From: Georgenia subflava
Lineage (GTDB): Bacteria; Actinomycetota; Actinomycetes; Actinomycetales; Actinomycetaceae
DNA length: 64,000 nucleotides
Reading direction: 5' to 3'
Assembly (NCBI RefSeq): GCF_009193155.1
Contig: NZ_VUKD01000003.1
Coordinates: 372,001-436,000 of the forward strand
Below the pieces are notes generated by a model. That model was not told where the DNA came from and searched no databases. It saw only the letters and a program-made list of their open reading frames with translations. The translations under genes and the position numbers were made by a program. Of this stretch, positions 19,099 through 28,586 are shown piece by piece; position 1 is the first letter of the stretch; each line of letters begins with the position of its first letter.

Positions 19099-21369
19099 GT
19101 GACCGAGCAGCCGACCCCGCGCGAGAGCCAGAACACCACGACCCCGGCGGACGGGGGCAGCCCGGGAACGACGGAGCAGGAAGCGCCGGTCGGCGCGCCG
19201 ACAGAGGGCCTGCCGACTGACGCGGCGCCGGAGACGGCTGCTGCAGCCGCCCCGGCCCAGGGGTCGGGCACGCCGGTCGAGCCCGGCGCGCCGGCAGCTC
19301 CTGGCGAGGACAAGCCGGTCGCCGACCCCGTGGATCCTTGGGCCGTCGAGGCGGAGGTGCCCGCGCCTGAGCGGGCCGAGGTGCCCCCGTCTGAGGGAGC
19401 CGAGGTGCCCGCGCCTGAGCGGGCCGAGGTGCCCGCGCCTGAGCTCGCCGCGGTACCCGGGTCTCAGGACCCGGCACCTGCTGAGACTGGGACGAGCCGC
19501 CCTACTGCGACCTCGACGGGTGCGCCGGGAGGCGACGCGCCTCTCGGGTTTACGGGTGCTGGCACGGGCGAGGTGTCCTCCGGTTCACCGGATGCGGCCG
19601 CGGTCGAGGAGCCTGCCGCGCCTGCCGAGGAGGCGCCGCCCTCGACGCAGGACTCGCCGGTGGGATCCGAGCCTGCCGAAGGGGCACCAGCGACGCGCGA
19701 GGAGGTGCCCACCGCGGCTCCCACGGCGCCGGCTGCGACTCCCGCCGAGCCGACTGCGACTCCCGCCGAGCCGGCCGGGTCCGCCGCGACGACGAGCGAG
19801 GCCGCCGCACCGGCCGAGTCCACTGCACCGGCCGACTCCGCCGCACCGACCGACCGTGCCGAACCGACCGACGGCGCCCCATCGAGCGAGGCCGCCGCAC
19901 CGGGTGAGGCCGCCGCACCGGGCGAGGCTGCCGCAGCGAGCGAGGCCGCCGCACCGACCGACGGCGCTGCACCGACCGAGTCCCCCACCCCGACGCCGGG
20001 TCCACGGCCTGCTCCCAGCCCCTCACCACGGCCTCGGCCCACACCGCGCCGGCAGGTCCCCACGCCGGCGGCCGTCGCGCCGGCGGCGGCAGCACCTTCC
20101 GTGGTCGCGCCGGTCGACGCTCACGACGCCGCCGAGGCCGCCGCCTGGGGGCGGGTGGACGACGACGGCACCGTGTACGTCCGGGAGGCGACGGGCGAAC
20201 GAGTCGTCGGTCAGTACACCGGAGCGGACACGGAGGAGGCCCTCGGCTTCTACGTCCGTCGGTTCCTGGACATCCAGGCGCAGCTCGCGCTCTTCGAGGC
20301 CCGCCTGGCGCAGATCACCCCCAAGGAGATCGACCAGACGCTGGCGACCCTGACCGAGGCGCTGGCCGAGCCGGCCGTCGTCGGGAACGTCGACGGCCTG
20401 CGCGAGCGGCTCGAGAAGCTCCGTTCCGCCGCCGGCGAGCGCCGCAAGCAGGCCGCCGCCGAACGGGAGGCCGCCCGCGCGCAGGCGGTCGCCGAGCGCA
20501 CCGTCATCGTGGAGAAGGCCGAGCAGATCGCGGAGCAGGACCCGGCCCGCACCCAGTGGAAGCAGTCCGGCCAGCGGCTGCGGGACCTGCTCGACGAGTG
20601 GAAGACGGCGCAGCGCACCGGACCGCGGCTGGATCGCCCGACCGAGGACAAGCTCTGGAAGCGCTTCTCGCACGCCCGCACGGCGTTCGACCGGCACCGC
20701 CGTCAGTACTTCTCCGAGCTGGACGCGACGCAGGACCAGGTGAAGGCGGCGAAGGAGAAGCTCATCGCCCGCGCAGAGTCGCTCTCCACCTCCACGGAGT
20801 GGGGCCGGACGGCCGCGACCTACCGGGAGCTGATGGACGAGTGGAAGGCGGCGGGCCGGGCGTCCCGCAAGGACGACGACGCGTTGTGGGCACGCTTCCG
20901 GGCGGCGCAGCAGAAGTTCTTCGACGCCCGCAGCGCGCAGAACGCGGAGATCGACGCCGAGTACGGCGAGAACCTGAAGGCCAAGCTCGCCCTGCTCGAG
21001 CAGGCCGAGGCGATCCTCCCGGTGACGGACATCAAGGCCGCGAAGGCGGCGCTGCGTCCGATCCAGGACAAGTGGGACGAGGCGGGCAAGGTGCCGCGCG
21101 CCGACGTCCAGCGGGTCGAGGGGCGCATGCGGGCCGTCGAGCAGGCGGTGCGCGACGCCGAGCAGGCCGCCTGGAAGCGGTCGAACCCGGAGACGAAGGC
21201 GCGTGCGGAGGGGGCTGCCGCCCAGCTCGAGTCCGCCATCGCCCAGCTCGAGGAGGACCTGGCGAAGGCGCGCAACGGCGGTGACGCCAAGCAGATCGCC
21301 GACGCCGAGGCGGCGCTCGAGGCCCGTCGCACGTGGCTCGACCAGGTCCAGCGCGCTGTCCACGAGTAG
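19099..21369 (+). CDS. DUF349 coiled-coil protein with long disordered N-terminus
   Basis: The 756-residue protein has two parts. Residues 1 to about 345 are low complexity, made almost only of A, P, E, T, S and G, with imperfect repeats such as VPAPERAE and GEAAAP. Residues from about 350 begin with WGRVDDDGTVYVREATGERV and continue into long charged helices with repeated DUF349 units (LRDLLDEWKTAQRTG, YRELMDEWKAAGRAS, PIQDKWDEAGKVP), each with a conserved W-K/D-A-G pattern. The DUF349 function is not established. The start is GTG at 19099, 11 bases after AAGGAG; a GTG 93 bases upstream is not supported. A hairpin and three 39-bp repeats follow. Confidence 0.9.
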   Translation: MTEQPTPRESQNTTTPADGGSPGTTEQEAPVGAPTEGLPTDAAPETAAAAAPAQGSGTPVEPGAPAAPGEDKPVADPVDPWAVEAEVPAPERAEVPPSEGAEVPAPERAEVPAPELAAVPGSQDPAPAETGTSRPTATSTGAPGGDAPLGFTGAGTGEVSSGSPDAAAVEEPAAPAEEAPPSTQDSPVGSEPAEGAPATREEVPTAAPTAPAATPAEPTATPAEPAGSAATTSEAAAPAESTAPADSAAPTDRAEPTDGAPSSEAAAPGEAAAPGEAAAASEAAAPTDGAAPTESPTPTPGPRPAPSPSPRPRPTPRRQVPTPAAVAPAAAAPSVVAPVDAHDAAEAAAWGRVDDDGTVYVREATGERVVGQYTGADTEEALGFYVRRFLDIQAQLALFEARLAQITPKEIDQTLATLTEALAEPAVVGNVDGLRERLEKLRSAAGERRKQAAAEREAARAQAVAERTVIVEKAEQIAEQDPARTQWKQSGQRLRDLLDEWKTAQRTGPRLDRPTEDKLWKRFSHARTAFDRHRRQYFSELDATQDQVKAAKEKLIARAESLSTSTEWGRTAATYRELMDEWKAAGRASRKDDDALWARFRAAQQKFFDARSAQNAEIDAEYGENLKAKLALLEQAEAILPVTDIKAAKAALRPIQDKWDEAGKVPRADVQRVEGRMRAVEQAVRDAEQAAWKRSNPETKARAEGAAAQLESAIAQLEEDLAKARNGGDAKQIADAEAALEARRTWLDQVQRAVHE

Positions 21370-21378
21370 CCCGGCTGT

Positions 21379-21415
21379 CGCCCCTGGCGACCGCAGCTGG
21401 CGGTCACCAGGGGCG
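21379..21415 (+). terminator. Hairpin terminator after the DUF349 gene
   Basis: Arms 21379-21393 (CGCCCCTGGCGACCG) and 21401-21415 (CGGTCACCAGGGGCG) pair over 15 bases with one mismatch and a seven-base loop, ten bases after the stop. The right arm is the first part of a 39-bp tandem repeat. Confidence 0.6.
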
Positions 21416-21517
21416 CCGCGGGGCGTGGCCGCGCCGGTGCGGTCACCAGGGGCGCCGCAGGGCGTGGCCGCGCCGGTGCGGTCACCAGGGGCGCCGCAGG
21501 GCGTGGCTGCGCCTGTG
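21401..21517. repeat. Three 39-bp tandem repeats
   Basis: Units 21401-21439, 21440-21478 and 21479-21517 are nearly identical (one to three changes). Each begins with CGGTCACCAGGGGCGCCGC. The first unit supplies one arm of the terminator hairpin, so the array looks like repeated copying of that arm. Confidence 0.95.
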
Positions 21518-21603
21518 ACGTCGCCGGATCCACTGCGCAAGGGCGCGGAGGACCCCTGCTCAGGGCCGCAGAGGCCGGCGCCGGGGCGCGCCGGAGGCCC
21601 ACG

Positions 21604-22221
21604 GTGAAGATCGACCTGAGGAAGCAGATCGAGACCTACCGCGCCCCGCGGGGCAGGTTCGAGGTCGTCACGGTCCCTGCGGCGCAGTTCCTCATGGTCG
21701 ACGGTCGCGGTGACCCCGACGCGTCCGCGGCCTACGGGGACGCGCTCGGGGCGATCTATCCCGTCGCGTACAAGCTCAAGTTCTTCAGCAAGGTCGAGCT
21801 CGGCCAGGACTACGCGGTCATGCCGCTCGAGGCGCTCTGGTGGGCCGACGACATGGACTCGTTCACGACGGCGCGGGACAAGTCGCAGTGGCAGTGGACG
21901 CTGATGACCATGGTGCCCAGCTGGATCACGCGCGGACACGTCGAGGCGGCCCGGGAGGCGGCGGCGCGCAGGGGCGCCGCGCCGGTCGACGTCGTGCGTC
22001 TCGAGCGGCTCGACGAGGGCCTGAGCGTCCAGACTCTTCACGTCGGTCCCTACGACGACGAAGCACCCGTGCTCGACGAGATGCACAAACGGTTCATACC
22101 CGACCGAGGGCTCCGGATGACGGGGCGGCACCACGAGATCTATCTGAACGACCCGCGCCGGACCGCGCCCGACAGGCTCAGGACCATCCTCCGCCAGCCG
22201 GTGACCCGCACCAGCGGATGA
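21604..22221 (+). CDS. GyrI-like small-molecule-binding domain protein
   Basis: A 205-residue single-domain protein of the GyrI-like/SOUL-type fold, read from the start KIDLRKQIETYRAPRGRFEVV, the segment PAAQFLMVDGRGDP, and the later LHVGPYDDEAPVLDEMHKRF and TGRHHEIYLNDPRR, which is the usual end of this family (YLsDP-R). Such proteins bind small hydrophobic ligands; no DNA-binding part is present here. Start GTG with GGAGG nine bases before. It converges with rel; the 127-bp gap holds an imperfect GC hairpin near 22254-22280. The ligand is unknown. Confidence 0.85.
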   Translation: MKIDLRKQIETYRAPRGRFEVVTVPAAQFLMVDGRGDPDASAAYGDALGAIYPVAYKLKFFSKVELGQDYAVMPLEALWWADDMDSFTTARDKSQWQWTLMTMVPSWITRGHVEAAREAAARRGAAPVDVVRLERLDEGLSVQTLHVGPYDDEAPVLDEMHKRFIPDRGLRMTGRHHEIYLNDPRRTAPDRLRTILRQPVTRTSG

Positions 22222-22348
22222 CGACCCCGGCGCCGACGTGTGCGGCACCTCCGCCGCGCGAGGCGTCCGCCTCCTCGCGGTGGGCCTGGAGCGCTCGCGG
22301 GAGAGGTCGGCCTCGCGGTTCCGTGTCAGCCGCGTCAGCCGTGGGGCT

Positions 22349-24691
22349 TCAGTGCTGCGGCTCGGGCGTCGGGGTGCGGGCGTTCTTGGTCCCCGTGACG
22401 CGGTAGGCGTCGAAGACGCCGTCGATCTTGCGGACGGCGCTGAGCACGTGGCCGAGGTGCGACGGCTCGGCCATCTCGAACACGAACTTGCTGAGCGCGA
22501 CGCGGTCGCGGGACGTGCTCACCGAGGCGGACAGGATGTTGACGTGGTTGTCCGAGAGGACGCGGGTCACGTCCGAGAGCAGGGCGCTGCGGTCGAGCGC
22601 CTCGACCTGGATCTGGACCAGGAACGTGCTCTGGGCGCGAGACGCCCAGCTGACGCCGACCATCCGCTCGGGCTGCGACCGCAGCCCGTCGAGGTTCCCG
22701 CAGTCCGTCCGGTGCACCGACACCCCGGAGCCACGGGTGATGAACCCGACGATGGGATCGCCGGGGACCGGGGTGCAGCACCGGGCGAGCTTGACCCAGA
22801 TGTCGGTGTCGGACATCCCCTCGACGACGACTCCGGAGTCGCCGCTGCGGTGCCGGGCGCGCTGCTCGCCGGGCATGGTCGCCTCGGCCAGGGTCTCCTC
22901 CGCGCCCGACTCCCCACCCATGGACTGCACGAGCCGCTGGACGACGTTGGACGCCGAGATGTGGTTCTCCCCCACCGCGGCGTACAGCGCCGAGACGTCG
23001 GCGTAGTTCATCTCCGTGGCGAGCGCGGAGAGCGACTCGTGGTTCATGAGCCGCTGGATCGGCAGGTTCTGCTTGCGCATCGCCTTCGTCAGCTGCGACT
23101 TGCCGAGCTCGATGGCCTCCTCGCGGCGCTCCTTCGTGAACCACGACTTGATCTTCGTGCGGGCGCGCGGGCTCTGGACGAAGCTGAGCCAGTCGCGGCT
23201 CGGCCCGGCGCCCTCGGAGCGGGAGGTGAAGACCTCCACCGAGTCCCCGTTCTCCAGCGTCGAGTCCAGGGACACCAGCTTGCCGTTGACCCGTGCGCCC
23301 ACCGTGCGGTGACCGACCTCGGTGTGCACCGCGTACGCGAAGTCGACGGGCGTGGCGTCGGCGGGCAGGGCCAGGACGTCGCCCTTGGGCGTGAAGACGT
23401 AGACCTGCGCACCGGACATCTCGTAGCGCAGCGAGTCCAGGAACTCGCTGGGGTCGGCGGTCTCGCGCTGCCAGTCGACGAGCTGGCGCAGCCAGCCCAT
23501 CTCCTCGGCGCCCGGCGGGGCCTCGGCGACCTTGCCGCCCCGGGCGCTGGGGTTCTCCTTGTACTTCCAGTGCGCGGCGACGCCGTACTCCGCGCGGCGG
23601 TGCATGTCGTGGGTGCGGATCTGGATCTCGACCGGCTTGCCGCCGGGTCCCACCACTGTGGTGTGCAGCGACTGGTAGAGGTTGAACTTCGGCATCGCGA
23701 TGTAGTCCTTGAACCGCCCGGGCAGGGGGGTCCAGCGGGCGTGCATGGCGCCGAGCGCCGCGTAGCAGTCGCGTACCGAGTCCACGAGCACCCGCACGCC
23801 CACGAGGTCGAAGATCTCGTCGAAGTCCCGGCCGCGCACGATCATCTTCTGGTAGATCGAGTAGTAGTGCTTGGGGCGTCCCGTCACCACGCCACGGATC
23901 TTCGCCGTGCGCAGGTCGCCCTCGATCTGCATGCGCACCGTGCCGAGATACTCGTCCCGGGCCGGCGCCCGCTCCGCCACGAGGTGCTCGATCTCCTCGT
24001 ACACCTTGGGGTACAGGGTCGCGAAGGAGAGGTCCTCGAGCTCCCACTTGATGGTGTTCATGCCCAGCCGGTGGGCGAGCGGGGCGTAGATCTCGAGCGT
24101 CTCGCGGGCCTTGCGCTGGGCCGAGGCCGCCGGCACGTACCGCCAGGTGCGCGCGTTGTGGAGCCGGTCCGCCAGCTTGATCACCAGGACGCGGATGTCC
24201 TTGGCCATCGCCACGACCATCTTGCGCACGGTCTCGGCCTGGGCGGCCTCGCCGTAGGTGACCTTGTCCAGCTTGGTGACGCCGTCGACGAGGAGGGCGA
24301 TCTCCTCGCCGAACTCGCGCCGCAGCTCGTCCAGCGGGTAGCCGGTGTCCTCCACCGTGTCGTGCAGGAGCGCGGCCGCCAGCGTCGGCGGCGTCATCCC
24401 GAGCTCGGCGAGGATGGTCGCCACGGCCACCGGGTGGGTGATGTAGGGGTCGCCGCTCTTGCGCTCCTGCCCGCGGTGAGCCTTCTCGGCGACCTCGTAG
24501 GCGCGCACGAGCAGCTGCGTGTCGGCCTTGGGGTGGTTGGCGCGCACCGCGCGCAGCAGCGGCTCGATCGCCGGCGGGCTGGTGTGCCCGCGCGAACCGA
24601 GCCATACCAGGCGGGAACGCACGCGCGAGCCCGGCACCACCGTCTCGGTGCTGCCACCGTCGCCCGTCACCGGGACCCGTTCACCCGCCAT
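22349..24691 (-). CDS. rel: Bifunctional (p)ppGpp synthetase/hydrolase
   Basis: Central enzyme of the stringent response: makes and degrades (p)ppGpp. The 780-residue protein carries an intact HD hydrolase domain (HPVAV at 86-90, HDTVEDT at 110-116), the synthetase domain with [13 protein letters not shown] (near 267-279) and [14 protein letters not shown], a TGS domain (near 425-485, starting [12 protein letters not shown]), a helical/zinc-finger region with [15 protein letters not shown], and a C-terminal ACT domain (near 700-770). Both activities look intact, as expected in an organism with one long Rel enzyme. It is the last gene of the sec-apt-rel block but has its own leaderless-type promoter. 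Start ATG. Confidence 0.97.
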   Translation of the reverse strand: MAGERVPVTGDGGSTETVVPGSRVRSRLVWLGSRGHTSPPAIEPLLRAVRANHPKADTQLLVRAYEVAEKAHRGQERKSGDPYITHPVAVATILAELGMTPPTLAAALLHDTVEDTGYPLDELRREFGEEIALLVDGVTKLDKVTYGEAAQAETVRKMVVAMAKDIRVLVIKLADRLHNARTWRYVPAASAQRKARETLEIYAPLAHRLGMNTIKWELEDLSFATLYPKVYEEIEHLVAERAPARDEYLGTVRMQIEGDLRTAKIRGVVTGRPKHYYSIYQKMIVRGRDFDEIFDLVGVRVLVDSVRDCYAALGAMHARWTPLPGRFKDYIAMPKFNLYQSLHTTVVGPGGKPVEIQIRTHDMHRRAEYGVAAHWKYKENPSARGGKVAEAPPGAEEMGWLRQLVDWQRETADPSEFLDSLRYEMSGAQVYVFTPKGDVLALPADATPVDFAYAVHTEVGHRTVGARVNGKLVSLDSTLENGDSVEVFTSRSEGAGPSRDWLSFVQSPRARTKIKSWFTKERREEAIELGKSQLTKAMRKQNLPIQRLMNHESLSALATEMNYADVSALYAAVGENHISASNVVQRLVQSMGGESGAEETLAEATMPGEQRARHRSGDSGVVVEGMSDTDIWVKLARCCTPVPGDPIVGFITRGSGVSVHRTDCGNLDGLRSQPERMVGVSWASRAQSTFLVQIQVEALDRSALLSDVTRVLSDNHVNILSASVSTSRDRVALSKFVFEMAEPSHLGHVLSAVRKIDGVFDAYRVTGTKNARTPTPEPQH

Positions 24692-24697
24692 TGGTCG

Positions 24698-24703
24698 ATC
24701 CTA
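24698..24703 (-). promoter_or_regulatory. -10 element of a leaderless rel transcript (TAGGAT)
   Basis: TAGGAT ends six bases before the rel ATG at 24691; TTCAGC, a poor -35, lies 18 bases upstream. No ribosome site is present, although apt ends only about 50 bases upstream, so rel may have both read-through and own transcripts. Confidence 0.5.
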
Positions 24704-24744
24704 CGGCGTGTCGCGCCGGGGGCTGAATCGGGTCGTGCCGGGGG

Positions 24745-25296
24745 TCAGTACACGAGCACCGACTCGACCGCGTAGCCGTCGAGCTTGCGGCGGCCGCCGA
24801 GCGCGGCCAGCTCGAGCAGCATGGCGAGGGCGACGACCTCTCCCCCGCTGCGCTCGACGAGCTCGACCGCGGCCGCTCCGGTGCCACCGGTGGCGAGCAC
24901 GTCGTCGATGATCAGGACACGCTGTCCGTCGGCGACGGTCTCCGGCCGCAGCTCCATGCGGGCGGTGCCGTACTCGAGCGCGTAGTCGACGCCGATGACC
25001 GGCCCGGGCAGTCGCCCGGCCTTGCGGACGGTGATCATGCCGACGCCGAGCTCCAGAGCCAGCGGCGCCGCCAGGATGAAGCCGCGGGACTCCAGCCCCG
25101 CGACGGCGTCCACGCGGCCCCGGTAGGCGTCGGCCAGCCCGCGGACGAGGCCGCCGAAGGCGGGACCGTCGGCGAGGAGCGGCGTGATGTCGCGGAACAG
25201 CACGCCCGGGGCAGGGAAGTCGGGGATCTCGCGCACGTGCGAGCGGACGAGCTCGGTGAGCGCGGAGGGGAACGCGGTACTGGGTGCGGCGGTCAT
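24745..25296 (-). CDS. apt: Adenine phosphoribosyltransferase
   Basis: Salvage enzyme: adenine plus PRPP gives AMP and pyrophosphate. The 183-residue protein has the Apt start region IPDFPAPGVLFRDITPLL (about 24-41), GLESRGFILAAPLA (about 68-81), KAGRLPGPV, and the PRPP-binding loop VLIIDDVLATGGTG (about 126-139). Length and motifs are those of the family. The ATG overlaps the secF stop by four bases (ATGA), giving the conserved actinobacterial order secD-secF-apt-rel. Confidence 0.96.
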   Translation of the reverse strand: MTAAPSTAFPSALTELVRSHVREIPDFPAPGVLFRDITPLLADGPAFGGLVRGLADAYRGRVDAVAGLESRGFILAAPLALELGVGMITVRKAGRLPGPVIGVDYALEYGTARMELRPETVADGQRVLIIDDVLATGGTGAAAVELVERSGGEVVALAMLLELAALGGRRKLDGYAVESVLVY

Positions 25297-26405
25297 CGGC
25301 GGCCCTTCTTGCGTCGTCTCGGCTGGGCGCTGGTGCCCAGGTGGTGCCCGGCGACGATCCCGACGCCGGTGAGGTCCTCCGTGCGGGCGTCCAGGTCGAC
25401 GTCGACGCTGTCTCCCTCGGCGGCGCGGCGACGGGCCCGGCGGTCCAGGACCATCTTGGTGTGCTTGATGATCGGCTCCTTGCGCTCACGCAGGGCGACC
25501 TCGATCGGCGCCGCGAGGAACACCGACGACAGCGACGAGAGCAGCATGCCGACGAACAGCGCCAGGGCGATGTCCCGCAGCGTGCCGGCCCCGAGGAGGA
25601 ACGAGCCCACGAAGAGGATCGACGCGATGGGCAGCAGGCCGGTCACGGAGGTGTTGATCGAGCGCACCAGGGTCTGGTTCACGGCGAGGTTCGAGCCCTC
25701 GGCGTAGGTGCGCTTGTCCTGCGTGAACAGGTCGTCGTTGTTCTCCCGGACCTTGTCGAAGACCACGACCGTGTCGTAGAGCGAGTACCCCAGGATCGTC
25801 AGGAAGCCGATCACCGAGGCCGGCGTCACCTCGAAGCCGACGAGCGCGTACACCCCGACGGTGACCACCAGATCGTGCAGCAGCGCCCCGACCGCGCCGA
25901 CCGCCATCGTCCAGGTGCGGAAGTACAGGGCCATGCCGACGGTGATGAGGACGAGGAAGATCACCAGGCTCTGCAGGGCCTTGGCGGTCACGTCCTCGCC
26001 CCAGGTCGGGCCGACGAAGGTGGCTGCGACGTCCTCGGGCGGGACGTCGTAGGCCTCGGCGAGCGCGTCCTGCACCTGGGAGGTCTGCTCGTTGGTGAGC
26101 TCGGCGGTCTGGACGCGCAGGGAGTCCGAGCCGACGCTCGACACACGAGGCGACTCGCCGGCGCCGAGCTCGGCGATGACGTCGTTCGCCGGCTGCTGGT
26201 CCAGCGTCGAGGCACCGGAGACGGTGAACTGCGAGCCACCGCGGAACTCGATGCCGAGGTTGATGTCCTTGACGAGGACGAGGGCGACCGAGGCGACCAT
26301 CAGCACGAGGGCGGCGATGAACCAGGTCTTGCGCCTGCCCACGAAGTTGATGGAACGGCGCCCGGTGTAGAGCTCGTTGCCGATCTGGGAGAACGACGCC
26401 ATCAC
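25293..26405 (-). CDS. secF: Protein translocase subunit SecF
   Basis: Partner of SecD in the proton-driven accessory complex of the Sec translocon in the cytoplasmic membrane. The 370-residue protein has a first helix (about 30-50, KTWFIAALVLMVASVALV), the SecF motif LGIEFRGGSQF (about 63-73), an external domain, then five helices (about 150-310) with GALLHDLVVTVGVYAL and TILGYSLYDTVVVFDKVREN, the transmembrane residues shared by SecD/SecF. The C-terminus is long and basic (RRRKKGRR), typical for actinobacteria. ATG overlaps secD by four bases. Confidence 0.97.
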   Translation of the reverse strand: MMASFSQIGNELYTGRRSINFVGRRKTWFIAALVLMVASVALVLVKDINLGIEFRGGSQFTVSGASTLDQQPANDVIAELGAGESPRVSSVGSDSLRVQTAELTNEQTSQVQDALAEAYDVPPEDVAATFVGPTWGEDVTAKALQSLVIFLVLITVGMALYFRTWTMAVGAVGALLHDLVVTVGVYALVGFEVTPASVIGFLTILGYSLYDTVVVFDKVRENNDDLFTQDKRTYAEGSNLAVNQTLVRSINTSVTGLLPIASILFVGSFLLGAGTLRDIALALFVGMLLSSLSSVFLAAPIEVALRERKEPIIKHTKMVLDRRARRRAAEGDSVDVDLDARTEDLTGVGIVAGHHLGTSAQPRRRKKGRR

Positions 26406-28522
26406 CGCTCACCTCCTGTGGTCGAAGGGTCGGTATCGCCGGCGGGGCCCGTGCCCGTGTCGGTCGGGTCCGGGCCGGACGCGCCGGACGCCTCCGCGTC
26501 GTCGGTCTCGGCGGCGAGCCGTGCCGCCTCCGCGCGCTCCGCGGCGCGCCGCTCGGCGATGGTGAGCCGTCGCCCGTTCTCGTCCACCTGCGGCACGTCG
26601 GGCCGGACGGTCCTGGCGGGCGATGCCGGCCGGGCCCCCGGCGCCGTCGTCTCGTGCGACGTCGCGTCGTCCTGTTCGTGCCCGACGTCATGGACGCCCT
26701 GCCGCTCCGGGGTGGTCCCGGAGCTGCCCACGCCGGCGCCGACGAGGGTCTTCGCGCGCCGCGGGGCCTTCTCGGCGGGCGACTCCTCGGTGACCGAACG
26801 CGGCAGGCGGACCTGGCCGCGGCCGCGGTAGGTCGCCGACGTCGCGCCGAGGCTCTCGGGGTTCAGCCCGGACAGGCGGTGCCCCTGGCCGAAGAACTTC
26901 GTCCGGACGAGCAGCTTCATCATCGGGTGGGTGAAGAGGACCACCACCACGAGGTCGATCAGGGTGGTGAGGCCGAGGGTGAAGGCGAAGCCCTGCACAC
27001 CGCCGACGGCGAGGAAGTACAGCACCGCGGCGGCGGTGAAGTTCACGGCGTCGGAGGCGAGGATCGTGCGCTTCGCGCGCGGCCAGCCGTGCTCGACTGC
27101 GGACGCCAGGGTGCGCCCGTCGCGCACCTCGTCGCGGATGCGCTCGAAGTAGACGATGAAGGAGTCCGCGGTGATGCCGACGGCGACGATGAGACCGACG
27201 ACGCCGGGCAGCGAGAGCCGGTAGCCGATCAGCCAGGACATGAGCGTGATGACGCCGTAGACGATGACCCCGGCGAGGGCGAGGCTCGCGACCGAGAGGA
27301 GGCCGAGGCCCCGGTACTGCCAGAGCATGTACAGCACGACCAGCCCGGCGCCGATGATCCCGGCCAGGAGACCCTTCTCGAGCTGCTCGGAACCCAGCGT
27401 CGCGGAGATCTCCTCCTGCGACTGGACCTCGAAGTTCAGCGGCAGCGAGCCGAAGTTGAGCTGGTTCGCCAGCGTCGCGGCCGTCTCGGGGGTGAAGTTG
27501 CCGCTGATCTGGGCGCGTCCGTCGTAGATCGCCGCCTGCATCTGCGCGTTGGAGACGACGAGTCCGTCCAGCACGATGGCGAACTGGTTCTGCGGCGGGT
27601 TCATCCCCAGGAGCCGCTCGCTGAACTCCGCGAAGATGTCGGTGCCCTCGTCGTCCATCTCCAGGGAGACGACCCACTGGCCGGTGCTCACGCCCTGGGA
27701 GTTGGCGCCGATGCCCGAGGTGGCCGAGACGATGTTCGTGCCCTCGAGCGCGGTGGGCCCGAGGATGAACTTCGAGGTGCCGTCCTCCGAGCACGCGACG
27801 AGGGGTGCGTTGGTGTCGTCCTGCGCGCCGCCGGTCCGGTTGGCGGGGTCGGTGCAGTCGAGGGTGTAGAAGTCGTAGCTGACTTGCTCGGTGACCCAGT
27901 TGAGGTCCGAGGAGCTGGTGGGCTCGGTCTCCGGCTCGGTGGAGAGCTCGCCGTCGCCGTTGACGTCGGCGGCCTGCAGCGCCGCCGCCTCGATCTCCTC
28001 GCGGGTCGGCGCGGTGGTGGACTCCTCGGTCGGCTCCTCGGTCGGCTCCGCGGTGGCGCCCTCGGTCGGGTCCGCGGTGGCCTCCTCCTCGAGGTCCGCG
28101 AGGGCGGCCGGGTCGATCGGACCGGGCCCCGCCACCGTCAGCACCGGGCGGAAGCGCAGCTGCGCGGAGCGGCGGACGAGGTCCAGCGTCTCCTCGTCCG
28201 GGGTGCCGGGCAGCCCGACGACGATGTTCGACCCGCCCTGGCTGGTGATCTCGGCCTCGGCGACACCGGAGGCGTCGACACGCTGGCGGATGATGGAGAT
28301 CGCCTGCTGGACGTCCTCCTCGGTCACCTCCGACCCGTCGGTGGTGCGGGGGGTGAGGATCAGCTGGGTCCCGCCCTCGAGGTCGAGCGCGAGCTTCGGC
28401 GTCATCGCGGCGTCCTCGGTGAGCTGCGAGCCGGCGAACAGCGAGCCGAACAGGGCGAGGACGAGGACGGCGAGGAAGCCGAGCGTGCGGCCTGGACGTG
28501 CTTTCTTCGGGCGTTGCGCCAC
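26402..28522 (-). CDS. secD: Protein translocase subunit SecD
   Basis: The 706-residue protein has an N-terminal helix, the motif ALDLEGGTQLILTPR (P1 domain start), QQAISIIRQRVDASGVAEAEI, and the C-terminal bundle with VVGLIVAVGITADSFIVYFERIRDE... type helices. Two additions are unusual. In the external P1 region (about 165-215) there is an E/T/P-rich insert of repeated TAEPTEE-like words that also contains DVNGDGELS, similar to a calcium-binding loop. After the last helix there is a cytoplasmic tail of about 160 residues, charged and low in complexity. Start GTG at 28522. It forms one unit with yajC and secF. Confidence 0.96.
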   Translation of the reverse strand: MAQRPKKARPGRTLGFLAVLVLALFGSLFAGSQLTEDAAMTPKLALDLEGGTQLILTPRTTDGSEVTEEDVQQAISIIRQRVDASGVAEAEITSQGGSNIVVGLPGTPDEETLDLVRRSAQLRFRPVLTVAGPGPIDPAALADLEEEATADPTEGATAEPTEEPTEESTTAPTREEIEAAALQAADVNGDGELSTEPETEPTSSSDLNWVTEQVSYDFYTLDCTDPANRTGGAQDDTNAPLVACSEDGTSKFILGPTALEGTNIVSATSGIGANSQGVSTGQWVVSLEMDDEGTDIFAEFSERLLGMNPPQNQFAIVLDGLVVSNAQMQAAIYDGRAQISGNFTPETAATLANQLNFGSLPLNFEVQSQEEISATLGSEQLEKGLLAGIIGAGLVVLYMLWQYRGLGLLSVASLALAGVIVYGVITLMSWLIGYRLSLPGVVGLIVAVGITADSFIVYFERIRDEVRDGRTLASAVEHGWPRAKRTILASDAVNFTAAAVLYFLAVGGVQGFAFTLGLTTLIDLVVVVLFTHPMMKLLVRTKFFGQGHRLSGLNPESLGATSATYRGRGQVRLPRSVTEESPAEKAPRRAKTLVGAGVGSSGTTPERQGVHDVGHEQDDATSHETTAPGARPASPARTVRPDVPQVDENGRRLTIAERRAAERAEAARLAAETDDAEASGASGPDPTDTGTGPAGDTDPSTTGGER

Positions 28523-28586
28523 CGGGTGTCTTCTCTCGTGCCTGGCGCCCGCGGGGCGGGTGCGCTCGGAGGTGGTCGGTCGGGCG

